Shown: positions 1-9,579 of the stretch, one piece after another
Layout: each line of letters starts with the position of its first letter
Numbering within the stretch: the stretch's first letter is position 1
Source of the DNA: Chitinophagaceae bacterium BSSC1
GTDB lineage: Bacteria > Bacteroidota > Bacteroidia > Chitinophagales > Chitinophagaceae
Length of the DNA: 64,000 nt
NCBI GenBank assembly: GCA_002256435.1
Contig: NKJC01000002.1
Span: 62,001-126,000 of the forward strand
Reading direction: 5' to 3'
The notes under the pieces: generated by a model
What the model was told of the DNA's origin: nothing
Database searches by the model: none
Seen by the model: the letters and a program-made list of their open reading frames with translations, nothing else
Program-made: the position numbers and the translations under genes

Positions 1-1
1 A

Positions 2-2560
2 GGTCTTTGGGATTTTGGAGATGGTAGTTCTGACTCTGCATTTTATCCTGTTAAAAAATACGCTATTGGGGGAACCTATAATATCCGATACCGGCCCATC
101 AATTCATATGGTTGTATAGGAGATACTACCATTGTCAAAACATACTCCGCATTACCATTGGCTTCATTTTCTTATTCAGATAGTTGTGTTAATCAAAGCA
201 TCACGTTTAATGATCTTTCATCTATTGCTACGGGCAGTATTGTAAAATGGTATTGGGACTATGGAAATGGCACCAAGGATACGCTAACAGCATCCTCACC
301 AAGAACCATTACTTATACTTCTACTGGACCTGTTACAGTTTCCTTAACCGTTGAAACCAATACAGGTTGTTTGAGTCTGCCATTTACAAAAGACATTACC
401 ATTAGACCCTTACCTGAACCAGGTTTTATCTTACCTGAAGTTTGTCAAAACGATGCTGTAACGCAGTTTTTTGATAGCACAAAAATTGCAGACAATACCA
501 GTTTTACTTATCTCTGGAATTTCAACGCAGGAACACCTGCAGTAAGTCCTGCTCCAGTTCCATTGTCTGCTAATGAAGCAACAGCCAAAGATCCAAGGAT
601 TAAGTATTCTACGCCAGCAAACTACTTAGTGTCTTTGCAAGTCACTTCTATCTATGGATGTAAGACCATTATTACACAACCTTTTACCGTAAATGGTAGT
701 AACCCTGATCCACAGTTTGATGTAGTCAATAGTACAGAACTTTGTTCCAATAGAAAAGTGGTGATCCGCAACAAATCAAAAATGTTGGACTTTGGTAATG
801 TTACCAGGTTAGAAATTTTCTGGGATATCACCGACTTAACCAAGAAAACGGTGGTAGAAGATCCTGGATTTGATTCTTTATACAGTTATCTCTATCCAGA
901 TTTTCAAACACCTGCTACCAAGAACTATACCATTCGTTTAGTAGCTTATTCAGGTGCATCGGGTTCATCTTGTAACAAGAAAATAGAACATCAGGTTACC
1001 ATTTTACAAAGCCCTAAAGTGGCATTTAGCAAAGTGCCCGGAATCTGTTTAGACGCAACACCAAGACTATTCCCTCAAGCAAGTTTTAACGCCAGTGTAC
1101 CCAATGCTACAGGAAGTCCCATTTTTTCTGGAACAGGTATTACCAATGCTGCTACGGGTTTATTTAATCCAGTTACAGCTGGAGTAGGGGGGGCTTATAG
1201 CATTCAATACTTGAGTATTTCTGATAAGGGTTGTAGGGATTCTGCAACACAGACCATTACCGTATGGCCATCGCCAACGGCAAAATGGGGCGTTCAAAAT
1301 ATTGTTTGTGAAAAGAACAGTATTGCTTTTACAGATAGTTCAGTTGCCAATTATAGCAATATTGTCAAAAGGGATTGGAGTTTTGGAGATGGCGTAACTG
1401 CTGATAAACAATCCACCACCAGTTTTAATTACCAATACAATACAGCCAACAATTACACCATTGGTTTGCGTGTAACCACTGATAGCGGATGTATTAGTCC
1501 TTTGAATGAACAGGTACTAAAAGTAAATTATTTGCCTAGGGTTGCCTTTACACAACCAAACATAGTTTGTTTACCAGACGGCAATGCCACATTTACCAAT
1601 ACCAGTACCATCCCCGATGGTTCAGAAGCATTGTTTAGTTATCTATGGACTTTTGGAGACGCCAATAATCCATCTTCTTGGACTTTAAAAGATGGCAAAC
1701 ATCAGTTTTCTGCACTAGGTACTTATCAAGTAAAACAACAAGTCACTACCAAAGATGGTTGCATAGATTCAGCTGTTCAAGCATTCTCAAATATCTTCCC
1801 ACAACCCAAAGCGGCTTTTGTAACTACACCTGCAGAAATATGTGTGAATGAAACCATTCAATTTACGGATAACAGTCAGGGACTAACCAGCGCCATCAAC
1901 ATTTGGAAATGGGATCTAGCCCAAGGAACTAGTTCTAGTTTGCAAAATCCTTCCAAGAAATTTACAGATTCAGGTACTTATAATATTGTTTTGTACGCTT
2001 ATAATACACAAGGCTGTGTGAGTGATACTCTAACAAAATCCATAATAGTACATCCCTATCCAGTATTAGATTTAGGGCCAAATTTGGTGGTATTAGAAGG
2101 TGGTCAAACACCACTAAAACCCTTATTCGTCTATGGTACCAATTTGCAGTATCTCTGGACACCATCTTTGTATTTGAGTTCAGATACAGCAAGGGTTCCA
2201 ATTTCTACGCCATTGGGCGATGTTACCTACAAACTAACCCTTACAGGAATTGGCAATTGTAGTGTTACAGATGATGTGTTTATCAAATTATTATTAGCAC
2301 CACTTGTTCCAAATGCTTTTTCTCCAAATAAAGATGGCATCAATGATACCTGGAAAATTGAATACCTTGAGTCTTACCCTGGTGCAACAGTAGATGTGTT
2401 TAACCGATACGGACAAAAAGTGTTTAGTTCAAATGGCTATACTACACAATGGGATGGAACATTCAATGGAGTAGCTTTACCAATAGGAACCTATTATTAT
2501 ATTATTAACCCCAAGAATGGAAGGGCTACTATTCAAGGATCAGTGACCATTATCAAATAG
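2..2560 (+). CDS. Large PKD-repeat surface protein with T9SS C-terminal sorting domain (5' end outside window)
   Basis: Secreted or surface-anchored adhesin-like protein. The frame is open from base 2 and already reads a PKD motif (WDFGDG), so the N-terminus and signal peptide lie left of the window; a TTG at 158 opens an 800-residue reading but is not the true start. At least 852 residues are visible. Repeated PKD/Ig-like modules show W-x-F/Y-G-D/N-G cores (WDYGNG, WSFGDG, WTFGDA) and paired cysteines. The last ~85 residues match the CHU_C gliding-motility-associated domain: PNAFSPNKDGINDTW, then FNRYGQKVF, WDGTFNG and LPIGTYYY. This domain is known as a T9SS (type B) export signal. It is followed after 3 bp by a PorP/SprF gene, its usual partner. 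The ligand or substrate is unknown. Confidence 0.9.
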   Translation, partial: GLWDFGDGSSDSAFYPVKKYAIGGTYNIRYRPINSYGCIGDTTIVKTYSALPLASFSYSDSCVNQSITFNDLSSIATGSIVKWYWDYGNGTKDTLTASSPRTITYTSTGPVTVSLTVETNTGCLSLPFTKDITIRPLPEPGFILPEVCQNDAVTQFFDSTKIADNTSFTYLWNFNAGTPAVSPAPVPLSANEATAKDPRIKYSTPANYLVSLQVTSIYGCKTIITQPFTVNGSNPDPQFDVVNSTELCSNRKVVIRNKSKMLDFGNVTRLEIFWDITDLTKKTVVEDPGFDSLYSYLYPDFQTPATKNYTIRLVAYSGASGSSCNKKIEHQVTILQSPKVAFSKVPGICLDATPRLFPQASFNASVPNATGSPIFSGTGITNAATGLFNPVTAGVGGAYSIQYLSISDKGCRDSATQTITVWPSPTAKWGVQNIVCEKNSIAFTDSSVANYSNIVKRDWSFGDGVTADKQSTTSFNYQYNTANNYTIGLRVTTDSGCISPLNEQVLKVNYLPRVAFTQPNIVCLPDGNATFTNTSTIPDGSEALFSYLWTFGDANNPSSWTLKDGKHQFSALGTYQVKQQVTTKDGCIDSAVQAFSNIFPQPKAAFVTTPAEICVNETIQFTDNSQGLTSAINIWKWDLAQGTSSSLQNPSKKFTDSGTYNIVLYAYNTQGCVSDTLTKSIIVHPYPVLDLGPNLVVLEGGQTPLKPLFVYGTNLQYLWTPSLYLSSDTARVPISTPLGDVTYKLTLTGIGNCSVTDDVFIKLLLAPLVPNAFSPNKDGINDTWKIEYLESYPGATVDVFNRYGQKVFSSNGYTTQWDGTFNGVALPIGTYYYIINPKNGRATIQGSVTIIK

Positions 2561-2563
2561 ATT

Positions 2564-3589
2564 ATGCAATTGAAAATAAAAATATTGTTGTTGGGAATCT
2601 TAATCACCGGTGGGCTTGCTGCGCAACAACGGCCATACTATACCCAATATATCCTAAATAATTATTTAATCAATCCTGCAGTTGCTGGAATTGAAAATTA
2701 TTGGGACATGAAAATCAGTCACCGTATGCAATGGGTGGGTTTGCAAGACGCTCCCGTAACCACATATTTTACTTTGCATGGTCCATTGAAAAAAGCTGCA
2801 TATGCTAATGATAACGCCACCAGTTTTCGTACACCTGGAGAAAATCCAAGAGGGGCTAATTACTGGCGTAATTATACAGCACCTGATCCACACCATGGCG
2901 TAGGATTTACCATGCTCAATGACAAAACAGGTCCACTAAATAGGTTTGCTGCCTATGGTACTTATGCTTATCACTTAGGACTATCACCCACAACTAGTTT
3001 GTCTGCAGGTGTTTCTGCAGGTTTTACAAATATGAGTTTAGACGCCAGCAAACTAAATTTTGGTACTACTACGGTTGATCCTGCTGTGGCTGGTAGTGGA
3101 TTAATCAATACCATTAAACCGGATATCAGTGCTGGGCTTTGGCTCTATTCTGCAGATTATTTCATCGGTCTATCTGCCCAACAAATTATTCCACAACAAA
3201 TTGCTTTTTCTGATAACACAGTCTATCTAGAAAAAGGAAAATTAGTACCGCATTTGTTCTTGAGTGCAGGTATGCGTTTTCAGTTAAGTGATGACGTGAG
3301 TTTTTTGCCTTCTACTTTAATTAGGTATGTAAGTCCCTTGCCAATGGGTTTTGATGTGAATGCTAAATTCCAATATCAAGATTTAATCTGGACTGGCGCT
3401 TCTTATAGATACCAAGACGGAATAGCAGGTATGGTTGGTTTAAATATTAGTCGCACCATTAATGTGGGATATTCTTATGACCTACAAACTTCTCAACTCA
3501 ATACCGTGAGTAGGGGAACCCATGAAATCCTAATTGGATTTTTAATTGGCAACCGTTATGGTGATTGGTGTCCAAGAAATTTATGGTAG
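2564..3589 (+). CDS. PorP/SprF family type IX secretion system membrane protein
   Basis: Outer-membrane beta-barrel protein of 341 residues. An N-terminal signal peptide (residues 1-20, ending near GLAAQQ) is followed by the family hallmark QRPYYTQYILNNYLINPAVAG, then alternating amphipathic strands to the C-terminus. Family members attach or help export CHU_C-domain proteins. The gene begins 3 bp after the CHU_C protein, so the two are almost certainly co-transcribed and work as a pair. A terminator-like hairpin follows at 3619-3639. Family assignment is firm; the specific role, attachment of the upstream adhesin, is inferred. Confidence 0.9.
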   Translation: MQLKIKILLLGILITGGLAAQQRPYYTQYILNNYLINPAVAGIENYWDMKISHRMQWVGLQDAPVTTYFTLHGPLKKAAYANDNATSFRTPGENPRGANYWRNYTAPDPHHGVGFTMLNDKTGPLNRFAAYGTYAYHLGLSPTTSLSAGVSAGFTNMSLDASKLNFGTTTVDPAVAGSGLINTIKPDISAGLWLYSADYFIGLSAQQIIPQQIAFSDNTVYLEKGKLVPHLFLSAGMRFQLSDDVSFLPSTLIRYVSPLPMGFDVNAKFQYQDLIWTGASYRYQDGIAGMVGLNISRTINVGYSYDLQTSQLNTVSRGTHEILIGFLIGNRYGDWCPRNLW

Positions 3590-3618
3590 TTCTATATTAT
3601 CATTAAGACATAAAAAAA

Positions 3619-3639
3619 TCCCGAATCATTGATCCGGGA
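3619..3639. terminator. Bidirectional intrinsic terminator between porP-like gene and hppA
   Basis: A 9-bp stem (TCCCGAATC / GATCCGGGA, loop ATT) is flanked by A7 on the left and T6 on the right, so it can end transcription from both sides. The single imperfect pair is A-C on the plus strand but a U-G wobble on the minus-strand RNA. It sits between two convergent genes. Confidence 0.75.
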
Positions 3640-3662
3640 TTTTTTATTTGCTTCTTAAAGAC

Positions 3663-6098
3663 TTATTTCTTGATTTCTTCTTCGTTGATATTGATATTCA
3701 ATTGATCCTTACCATTGAACAAAGATTGGTATTTGGCCAAAGTAGCAGCATCCTGCTCTTTACCATTGATGATCAATTTGCCATCTTTTAATTCTACCAT
3801 TAATTTACCAGCTACTTGAAAACCATCTTTCTTAATGGCTTCAATTAGGGCTTTATAATCATCCCCAGTAGCAGTAATGGTTGCACTAGTTTTGGTTGAA
3901 TCATTTGAAGTAGCACTAATGGTCATTTCAATTTTCTTTTCTACCATCGGCGCAGCCTTAGACTTATGCAATTGAGCCAATGTAGGAGCAATTACCAAAG
4001 AAACAATAGACATTAATTTGATCAAGATATTCATAGAAGGTCCTGAAGTATCTTTAAATGGATCACCAACTGTATCACCAGTTACAGAAGCTTTATGTGG
4101 TTCAGATTTCTTGTAATAGATTTCTCCGTTGATCTCAACGCCTTTCTCAAATGATTTCTTGGCATTATCCCAAGCACCACCTGCATTGTTCTGGAACATA
4201 CCCATCAGAACACCACTTACAGTAGCACCTGCTAAGAATCCACCCAATACTTCTGGTCCAAAAATAAATCCAACAATCAATGGAGAAAGAATTGCTATTG
4301 CTCCAGGCAACATCATTTTTTTCAAAGACGCTTCAGTAGAAATAGCCACACATTTATCATATTCAGGTTTACCAGTGCCTTCCATAATACCAGGAATGGT
4401 ACGGAACTGCCTACGCACTTCTTCTACCATGGCCATAGCAGCTTCACCCACCGCACGAATAGCTAGAGAAGAGAAGATAAATGGAATCATGGCACCAACA
4501 AATAAACCAGCCAATACATCGGCATGGTAAATATCAATTCCGTTAATCCCTGCGATACCTACAAAAGCTGCAAACAAAGCAAGTGCAGTTAAAGCTGCAG
4601 AAGCAATAGCAAAACCTTTACCAGTTGCAGCAGTAGTATTACCTACGGCATCAAGGATATCTGTTTTCTCACGAACTTCTTTTGGTAATTCACTCATTTC
4701 AGCAATACCACCTGCGTTATCCGCAATTGGTCCAAATGCATCAATGGCTAATTGCATAGCAGTTGTAGCCATCATACCAGCAGCAGCAATGGCAACACCA
4801 TATAATCCTGCGCAGTAATAAGAACCATAGATTCCACCAGCCAATACCAAGATTGGTAACATGGTAGATTCCATACCAACAGCCAAACCACCAATGATAT
4901 TAGTAGCGTGTCCTGTAGAAGACTGACGAATAATACTCATTACAGGACGTTTGCCCATTGCAGTATAATATTCAGTAATCATACTCATTAAAGTACCTAC
5001 CGCCAAACCTACAAGTATAGCAGCAAAAATCATATTAGGCGTAAAGTCAAATCCACGCAATAACATATGTTCGGGCATCAAGTAATTCACTAGAAAATAA
5101 CAAGCCACTCCGGTAATGATAATTGAACCCCAGTTACCCATATTCAGGGCGTTTTGTACTTTCTGAGTGCTTAAACCTGCGCTATCGCTGATCTTAACAA
5201 AGAAGGTAGCAAAAATGGAGAATAGAATTCCCAAACCTGCAATCAACATTGGCAACAAAATAGGAGAGAGTCCTCCATAATTATCAACCAATGCAACACC
5301 GCCAACACCAGTTACTTCTCTTCCAAGTACCATGGTAGCCAAAACGGTGGCAACATAAGAACCAAATAAATCGGCACCCATACCAGCAACGTCACCTACG
5401 TTATCACCTACGTTATCTGCAATGGTTGCTGGGTTTCTAGGATCATCTTCAGGAATACCAGCTTCTACTTTACCAACTAAGTCAGCACCAACGTCTGCAG
5501 CCTTGGTATAGATACCACCACCAACACGGGCAAACAAAGCAATACTTTCAGCACCTAGAGAAAATCCAGTCAATACTTCAATAGCGCGTTTCATTTCTTC
5601 ACTGTCTACTGCTTGAGTTGGTGCAAAAACCATTTTCAAAACAATAAACAAAGAACCCAAACCAAGTACGGCCAAACCTGCAACACCCATACCCATTACA
5701 GAACCACCAGTGAAAGAAACTTTCAAAGCTTGGCTTAATGAAGTACGAGCAGCTTGTGCAGTGCGCACGTTTGCCTTGGTAGCTATCTTCATACCAATGA
5801 ATCCAGCTAGGGCACTAAAGAATGCACCAAAAATAAAGGCAAGGGCAATGCTCCAATGGCTATTGGAATCAGAATATCCCATGATCCCTAATAAGATGGC
5901 AACGATTACCACAAAATAGGCTAGGATCTTGTATTCCGCTTTTAAGAAAGCCATAGCCCCTTCAGCGATATACGTACTAATTTCTTTCATGCGGTCATTT
6001 CCCGCGTCTTGTTTGGCCACCCAGTTAAACTTGATCAGGGTGTAGAGCAATCCTACTAGTCCCATAGCGGGGACAGCGTAAAACAGAATTTTGTCCAT
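3663..6098 (-). CDS. hppA: Membrane-bound K+-dependent ion-translocating pyrophosphatase with C-terminal extension
   Basis: Integral membrane pyrophosphatase that couples PPi hydrolysis to H+ and/or Na+ export. The 811 residues hold about 16 hydrophobic helices and the substrate motifs [30 protein letters not shown] and a C-terminal [15 protein letters not shown]. The sequence [10 protein letters not shown] has Ala where K+-independent enzymes have Lys, which in this family marks the K+-dependent class. Whether the ion is H+ or Na+ cannot be read here. After the last helix (PTLAQ, ~residue 710) comes a hydrophilic tail of ~100 residues rich in S/T then K/D/E, which most family members lack. 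A TAnnTTTG element lies at 6137-6144. Confidence 0.96.
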   Translation of the reverse strand: MDKILFYAVPAMGLVGLLYTLIKFNWVAKQDAGNDRMKEISTYIAEGAMAFLKAEYKILAYFVVIVAILLGIMGYSDSNSHWSIALAFIFGAFFSALAGFIGMKIATKANVRTAQAARTSLSQALKVSFTGGSVMGMGVAGLAVLGLGSLFIVLKMVFAPTQAVDSEEMKRAIEVLTGFSLGAESIALFARVGGGIYTKAADVGADLVGKVEAGIPEDDPRNPATIADNVGDNVGDVAGMGADLFGSYVATVLATMVLGREVTGVGGVALVDNYGGLSPILLPMLIAGLGILFSIFATFFVKISDSAGLSTQKVQNALNMGNWGSIIITGVACYFLVNYLMPEHMLLRGFDFTPNMIFAAILVGLAVGTLMSMITEYYTAMGKRPVMSIIRQSSTGHATNIIGGLAVGMESTMLPILVLAGGIYGSYYCAGLYGVAIAAAGMMATTAMQLAIDAFGPIADNAGGIAEMSELPKEVREKTDILDAVGNTTAATGKGFAIASAALTALALFAAFVGIAGINGIDIYHADVLAGLFVGAMIPFIFSSLAIRAVGEAAMAMVEEVRRQFRTIPGIMEGTGKPEYDKCVAISTEASLKKMMLPGAIAILSPLIVGFIFGPEVLGGFLAGATVSGVLMGMFQNNAGGAWDNAKKSFEKGVEINGEIYYKKSEPHKASVTGDTVGDPFKDTSGPSMNILIKLMSIVSLVIAPTLAQLHKSKAAPMVEKKIEMTISATSNDSTKTSATITATGDDYKALIEAIKKDGFQVAGKLMVELKDGKLIINGKEQDAATLAKYQSLFNGKDQLNININEEEIKK

Positions 6099-6136
6099 AA
6101 ACAGTTAGTGTCTCGTAGTTTAAAATATAAAGTCTG

Positions 6137-6144
6137 CAAAAATA
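6137..6144 (-). promoter_or_regulatory. Candidate -7 promoter element of hppA
   Basis: The minus strand reads TATTTTTG, a full match to the Bacteroidota -7 consensus TAnnTTTG, about 39 bp before the hppA start codon. No clear -33 TTG was found at the usual spacing, so this rests on one element. Confidence 0.4.
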
Positions 6145-6227
6145 GGGGAAAACGATATAGTTAGCATCCTATCAGGCTTTTCTTGCCGCAGTAGCTATAA
6201 AACGTTGATTTTGACGAATTATTATCA

Positions 6228-7445
6228 TTATTGTTCTAATTCTGTTGTATCCGGTGTACCGGTGAATACAGAACTCATTTTACCGGCAGACCAGATACTC
6301 CGGTTGAACTTATTACCTAAGATAATGACAGTAGCAGAATCTGAAATCAACCTTTTAAATACGGTATTATTACCATGCCACCATCCATTATGATACACCA
6401 CAGTTGGGTCAGGTGGATTAATATATAAATGCCACCCTAGTCCATAATTCTTTTGCCCTCGGGTTTCATTACTATAAGGTCTATAGGCCATTTCCATGGT
6501 TTCCCTGCTTACAAAATTGCCAGCATATAGGGCTTTATCCCAGGCTAACAGGTCTCTTACAGTGCTATAAATATTCTTGTCCCCATAAATACAATCTAAC
6601 TTTTCCAAAGGGAATGGAGCGTTGTTATAATTATAAGAAGGCACATAATTGGCGGTATCCTTCTTACTAAACACATAACTATTTTGCATGCCCAATACAT
6701 GGAATACACTGTCTTGCATATAAGTAGGAAAATCCATCTTGGTAATCCTTTCTACAATCAGGGCTAACATGGCATAATTGGTATTGCAATATTGATACCT
6801 TCTATTGGGAGATGCTTCCAAATTAGGTTTGTAATCAATCATATATTGTAAAACCCCTTCATTATCAGGTAATCCAGCCATTTTAACTGGAATCTTATAG
6901 GTTCTGGTACGTTTTACCCATTTTCCTTTTTTGTTTTTTACCTTATAGGTCTCGGTACGTGTACCATCCATAAAGTGATCATATTTGGGCAGGCCACTGC
7001 GATGCGTTAAAAGATCCTGAATGCTAATTCCTTGATAGGGGAATGTTGGCAGGTATTTTTCAACGGGGTCTTCCAAACTAATTTTACCCTGCTCCATTAA
7101 GTGCAAAATCACTGTAGCAGTAAAGGTTTTGGAAATTGAAGCCAAGTGAAAAGGTGTTGTTGGGCCAATATATTCCTTGGTTTTAAAATTGATCAAACCC
7201 CTATAATCTTCAAATACAATTTCTCCGTTTTTGGCCAACAAAATGCTTCCATTAAACCCCGTTTTCTTAAGGGTGGTATTGTATAAGGTTTCAATTTTAT
7301 CCTGGTAATAAGCTTTTTCTTTTTCTGTTAATGGTTTAACTGGAACCGATTGCTGTACAATGGTGTCTTTTTTGGGTTCCGATGTGGGGTTTCCGCAGGA
7401 GAGCAAAAAAATACTAAGAAAAGGTACCAGCATGGTTTTTGGCAT
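6228..7445 (-). CDS. Serine hydrolase lipoprotein, beta-lactamase/transpeptidase-like family
   Basis: Penicillin-binding-protein-like serine hydrolase (class C beta-lactamase fold), 405 residues. A lipoprotein signal ends in the lipobox LLSC (Cys17), so it is probably anchored in the periplasm. The catalytic SxxK motif is S103-I-S-K106, the second motif is Y219-C-N221, and the KTG-equivalent region is near HNGWWHG toward the C-terminus. Such proteins include D-aminopeptidases, esterases and peptidoglycan-linked hydrolases; substrate cannot be told from sequence, and resistance to beta-lactams should not be assumed. Transcribed divergently from serA. Confidence 0.85.
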   Translation of the reverse strand: MPKTMLVPFLSIFLLSCGNPTSEPKKDTIVQQSVPVKPLTEKEKAYYQDKIETLYNTTLKKTGFNGSILLAKNGEIVFEDYRGLINFKTKEYIGPTTPFHLASISKTFTATVILHLMEQGKISLEDPVEKYLPTFPYQGISIQDLLTHRSGLPKYDHFMDGTRTETYKVKNKKGKWVKRTRTYKIPVKMAGLPDNEGVLQYMIDYKPNLEASPNRRYQYCNTNYAMLALIVERITKMDFPTYMQDSVFHVLGMQNSYVFSKKDTANYVPSYNYNNAPFPLEKLDCIYGDKNIYSTVRDLLAWDKALYAGNFVSRETMEMAYRPYSNETRGQKNYGLGWHLYINPPDPTVVYHNGWWHGNNTVFKRLISDSATVIILGNKFNRSIWSAGKMSSVFTGTPDTTELEQ

Positions 7446-7469
7446 TATGGTGGGTTTATGCTAAAGTGA

Positions 7470-7477
7470 CAAATATA
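7470..7477 (-). promoter_or_regulatory. Candidate -7 promoter element of the serine hydrolase gene
   Basis: The minus strand reads TATATTTG, a full match to TAnnTTTG, 24 bp upstream of the start codon. It lies back to back with the serA element at 7545-7552. No convincing -33 element was seen. Confidence 0.45.
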
Positions 7478-7488
7478 GGGGCTAGAAA

Positions 7489-7504
7489 ATGGTTAGAGAA
7501 CCAT
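7489..7504. repeat. Short palindrome in the divergent serine hydrolase/serA promoter region
   Basis: ATGGTT-AGAG-AACCAT is a perfect 6-bp inverted repeat with a 4-nt spacer, placed between two divergent -7 elements. The position would suit an operator, but the arms are short enough to occur by chance. Confidence 0.3.
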
Positions 7505-7544
7505 CGTGGAAAACTATAGCCATGGTCTGAATAAAATAAACATT

Positions 7545-7552
7545 TAAATTTG
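7545..7552 (+). promoter_or_regulatory. Candidate -7 promoter element of serA, very close to the start codon
   Basis: TAAATTTG fully matches the TAnnTTTG consensus and ends only 4 nt before the serA ATG. If used, transcription would begin at or next to the start codon, giving a leaderless or near-leaderless mRNA. Confidence 0.45.
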
Positions 7553-7556
7553 TAGC

Positions 7557-8795
7557 ATGAGCAAGCAATCAGCTACCAGCTATCCTAAGGAAAAAATCAA
7601 AATCCTTTTCTTAGAAAATATTAGCGAAAAAGCCGTTCAACAATTCAAGCAGAACGGATATACCAACGTAAAGAAATTAAGTGGCGCATTAAGCGAAGAC
7701 GAATTAATCAAGGAAATCAAGGATGTACACTTGGTGGGTATTCGTTCCAAAACACAGATTAGCCAGAAAGTATTAGAAGCTGCATCAAAGCTACAAGCCA
7801 TTGGTTGTTTCTGTATTGGCGTGAACCAAGTAAACTTAAAAGCTGCAACCAAAGCAGGTGTGGCCGTATTTAATGCCCCATATAGCAATACCCGTTCAGT
7901 AGCAGAATTATGCATTGGTGCAAGCATTATGCTGATTCGCCGCATCCCGGATAAAAACATGGCTGCCCATAAAGGAATCTGGATGAAAGAGGCCAAAGGG
8001 AGTTTTGAATTAAGAGGTAAAACATTGGGAATCATAGGGTATGGAAATATTGGTTCACAATTAAGTGTACTTGCAGAATCACTTGGAATGAAGGTTGTAT
8101 TCTATGATACCGAAACCAAATTGCCTTTAGGTAATGCCTCTTCCGCCAAGAACTTAAAAGAGTTATTGGGTCAGTCAGACATTGTATCCCTTCATGTTCC
8201 TGAAATTGCCAGTACCAAGAACCTGATCAACAAGTCCAACCTCAAATACTTTAAACAAGGGGCTATTTTACTCAACTATGCCCGTGGAGAAGTAGTTGAT
8301 CTTAAAGCATTAAGCGTGGCTTTGTCCGAAGGTCATTTGGGCGGAGCTGCCATTGACGTATTCCCTTGGGAACCAGAAAAGAATGGTGACCATTTTGAAA
8401 CGCCTTTGCAAGGATTACCAAATGTTCTTTTAACTCCTCATATTGGTGGTTCAACAGAAGAAGCCCAGCAAAATATTGGAGAAGACGTGAGTATTAAATT
8501 ATTCCAATACTTAGAAAGAGGGATCACCAACGGATCACACACGGTTCCGGCTATTGGGTTGCCTCCAGTTGAAGGCGCTCATCGCATTTTACACGTACAC
8601 AATAACAAACCAGGGGTTTTGAGTGCCATCAATACAGAGCTCTCTAAACACGGCATCAACATTGTTGGTCAGTACTTAAAAACCAATGACGAAATTGGTT
8701 ATGTGGTCTTAGATGTAGACAAAAAGCTGTCTAAACAAGCTTTGGAACTGCTCAAAAATGTAAAAGAAACCATTAAAGTGAGGATGCTTTATTAA
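7557..8795 (+). CDS. serA: D-3-phosphoglycerate dehydrogenase
   Basis: Cytosolic enzyme oxidising 3-phosphoglycerate to 3-phosphohydroxypyruvate, the first step of serine biosynthesis. The 412 residues show the D-isomer 2-hydroxyacid dehydrogenase layout: the NAD-binding motif LGIIGYGNIGSQL, the catalytic Arg in NYARGEVVD, and the catalytic His in LTPHIGGSTEEAQ. A C-terminal ACT domain begins near HRILHVHNNKPGVLSAIN, which suggests serine feedback control as in E. coli SerA, whose length (about 410) it matches. It is monocistronic and faces cutC, with a strong hairpin between them. Confidence 0.96.
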   Translation: MSKQSATSYPKEKIKILFLENISEKAVQQFKQNGYTNVKKLSGALSEDELIKEIKDVHLVGIRSKTQISQKVLEAASKLQAIGCFCIGVNQVNLKAATKAGVAVFNAPYSNTRSVAELCIGASIMLIRRIPDKNMAAHKGIWMKEAKGSFELRGKTLGIIGYGNIGSQLSVLAESLGMKVVFYDTETKLPLGNASSAKNLKELLGQSDIVSLHVPEIASTKNLINKSNLKYFKQGAILLNYARGEVVDLKALSVALSEGHLGGAAIDVFPWEPEKNGDHFETPLQGLPNVLLTPHIGGSTEEAQQNIGEDVSIKLFQYLERGITNGSHTVPAIGLPPVEGAHRILHVHNNKPGVLSAINTELSKHGINIVGQYLKTNDEIGYVVLDVDKKLSKQALELLKNVKETIKVRMLY

Positions 8796-8827
8796 GTATC
8801 TAGCTTGGAATACAAGATAAATCAACA

Positions 8828-8856
8828 AGCATGCATCGGCCCAGCCGGTGCATGTT
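8828..8856. terminator. Hairpin between convergent serA and cutC
   Basis: A 13-bp stem with loop CCA: AGCATGCATCGGC pairs with GCCGGTGCATGTT using two G-T wobbles. It begins about 30 bp after serA stops and ends just before the cutC stop codon. The following T run is short on the plus strand (CTTT) and moderately T-rich on the minus strand, so it probably serves both genes. Confidence 0.6.
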
Positions 8857-8859
8857 GCT

Positions 8860-9579
8860 TTAAACCAATTGAAGTTTCATTTGCTGAATTTCTTCAGGAT
8901 CCACCAGACAGTTTTGCAGGGATTCTTGCATGGATGCAACTACAAATTCCATACTACTTGGTACTAGCTTTCTTGCTGAAGAATGCAATTCCTGAGCACC
9001 TGTAAAACTAGCAAGCGCTTGAATATTACTGGCCCTGACACCACTACCAGGCATGATGATGATTCTATCTGAAGCTTGTTGAACTAGTTGTTGAATCAAT
9101 TCTTTAGCGTCAAACGCATTGGGTTGTTGACCACTGGTCAAGATTCGGCTACAACCAGTTTGAATAATGGTTTCCAACGCTTCCAATGGTTGAATGCAAC
9201 GGTCAAATGCTCGGTGAAAAGTAACTTCCATGGGATAAGCAAGTTCAACCAATCTAGATGTTCTTTCAGCATCAATGGTTCCATCTGTGTTAAGCAATCC
9301 CAAAACAACTCCTTCAAAACCCAGTTCTTTTGCTAGCGCAATGTCTTTTTGCATGACCCGATAAGCTGATTCACTATACAAAAAATCGCCCCCATGTGGG
9401 CGGATAATGGGAAAAATGGGAATGGAAACCAGTTCCCTAACCGTTTTCATAAACCCATAGGAGGGTGTGGTTCCCCCATCTTGGGGATTCTCACAAAGTT
9501 CTAACCTATCGGCGCCAGCCTGAGCGGCTGCCATGGCGGAGTCAATATTAAAAACGGCTATTTCTAGGATCCGGCTCAT
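8860..9579 (-). CDS. cutC: CutC family protein (copper homeostasis)
   Basis: TIM-barrel protein of 239 residues with the family signature near the N-terminus (LEIAVFNIDSAMAAAQAGADR, then LCENPQDGGTTPSYG) and the conserved PIFPIIRPHGGDF stretch. CutC was first tied to copper tolerance in E. coli, but its biochemical activity is unsettled. Its ATG overlaps the stop codon of the upstream glycosylasparaginase gene by one base (TAATG), so translation of the two is likely coupled. It is a cytosolic protein with no signal peptide. Confidence 0.93.
   Translation of the reverse strand: MSRILEIAVFNIDSAMAAAQAGADRLELCENPQDGGTTPSYGFMKTVRELVSIPIFPIIRPHGGDFLYSESAYRVMQKDIALAKELGFEGVVLGLLNTDGTIDAERTSRLVELAYPMEVTFHRAFDRCIQPLEALETIIQTGCSRILTSGQQPNAFDAKELIQQLVQQASDRIIIMPGSGVRASNIQALASFTGAQELHSSARKLVPSSMEFVVASMQESLQNCLVDPEEIQQMKLQLV

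Noticed and set aside
4129..4530. 133-residue rightward ORF inside hppA
   Set aside because: It is antisense to conserved membrane helices of hppA and shows no independent protein features.
8805..9005. 66-residue rightward ORF between serA and cutC
   Set aside because: It is antisense to the conserved 3' end of cutC and crosses the convergent hairpin.
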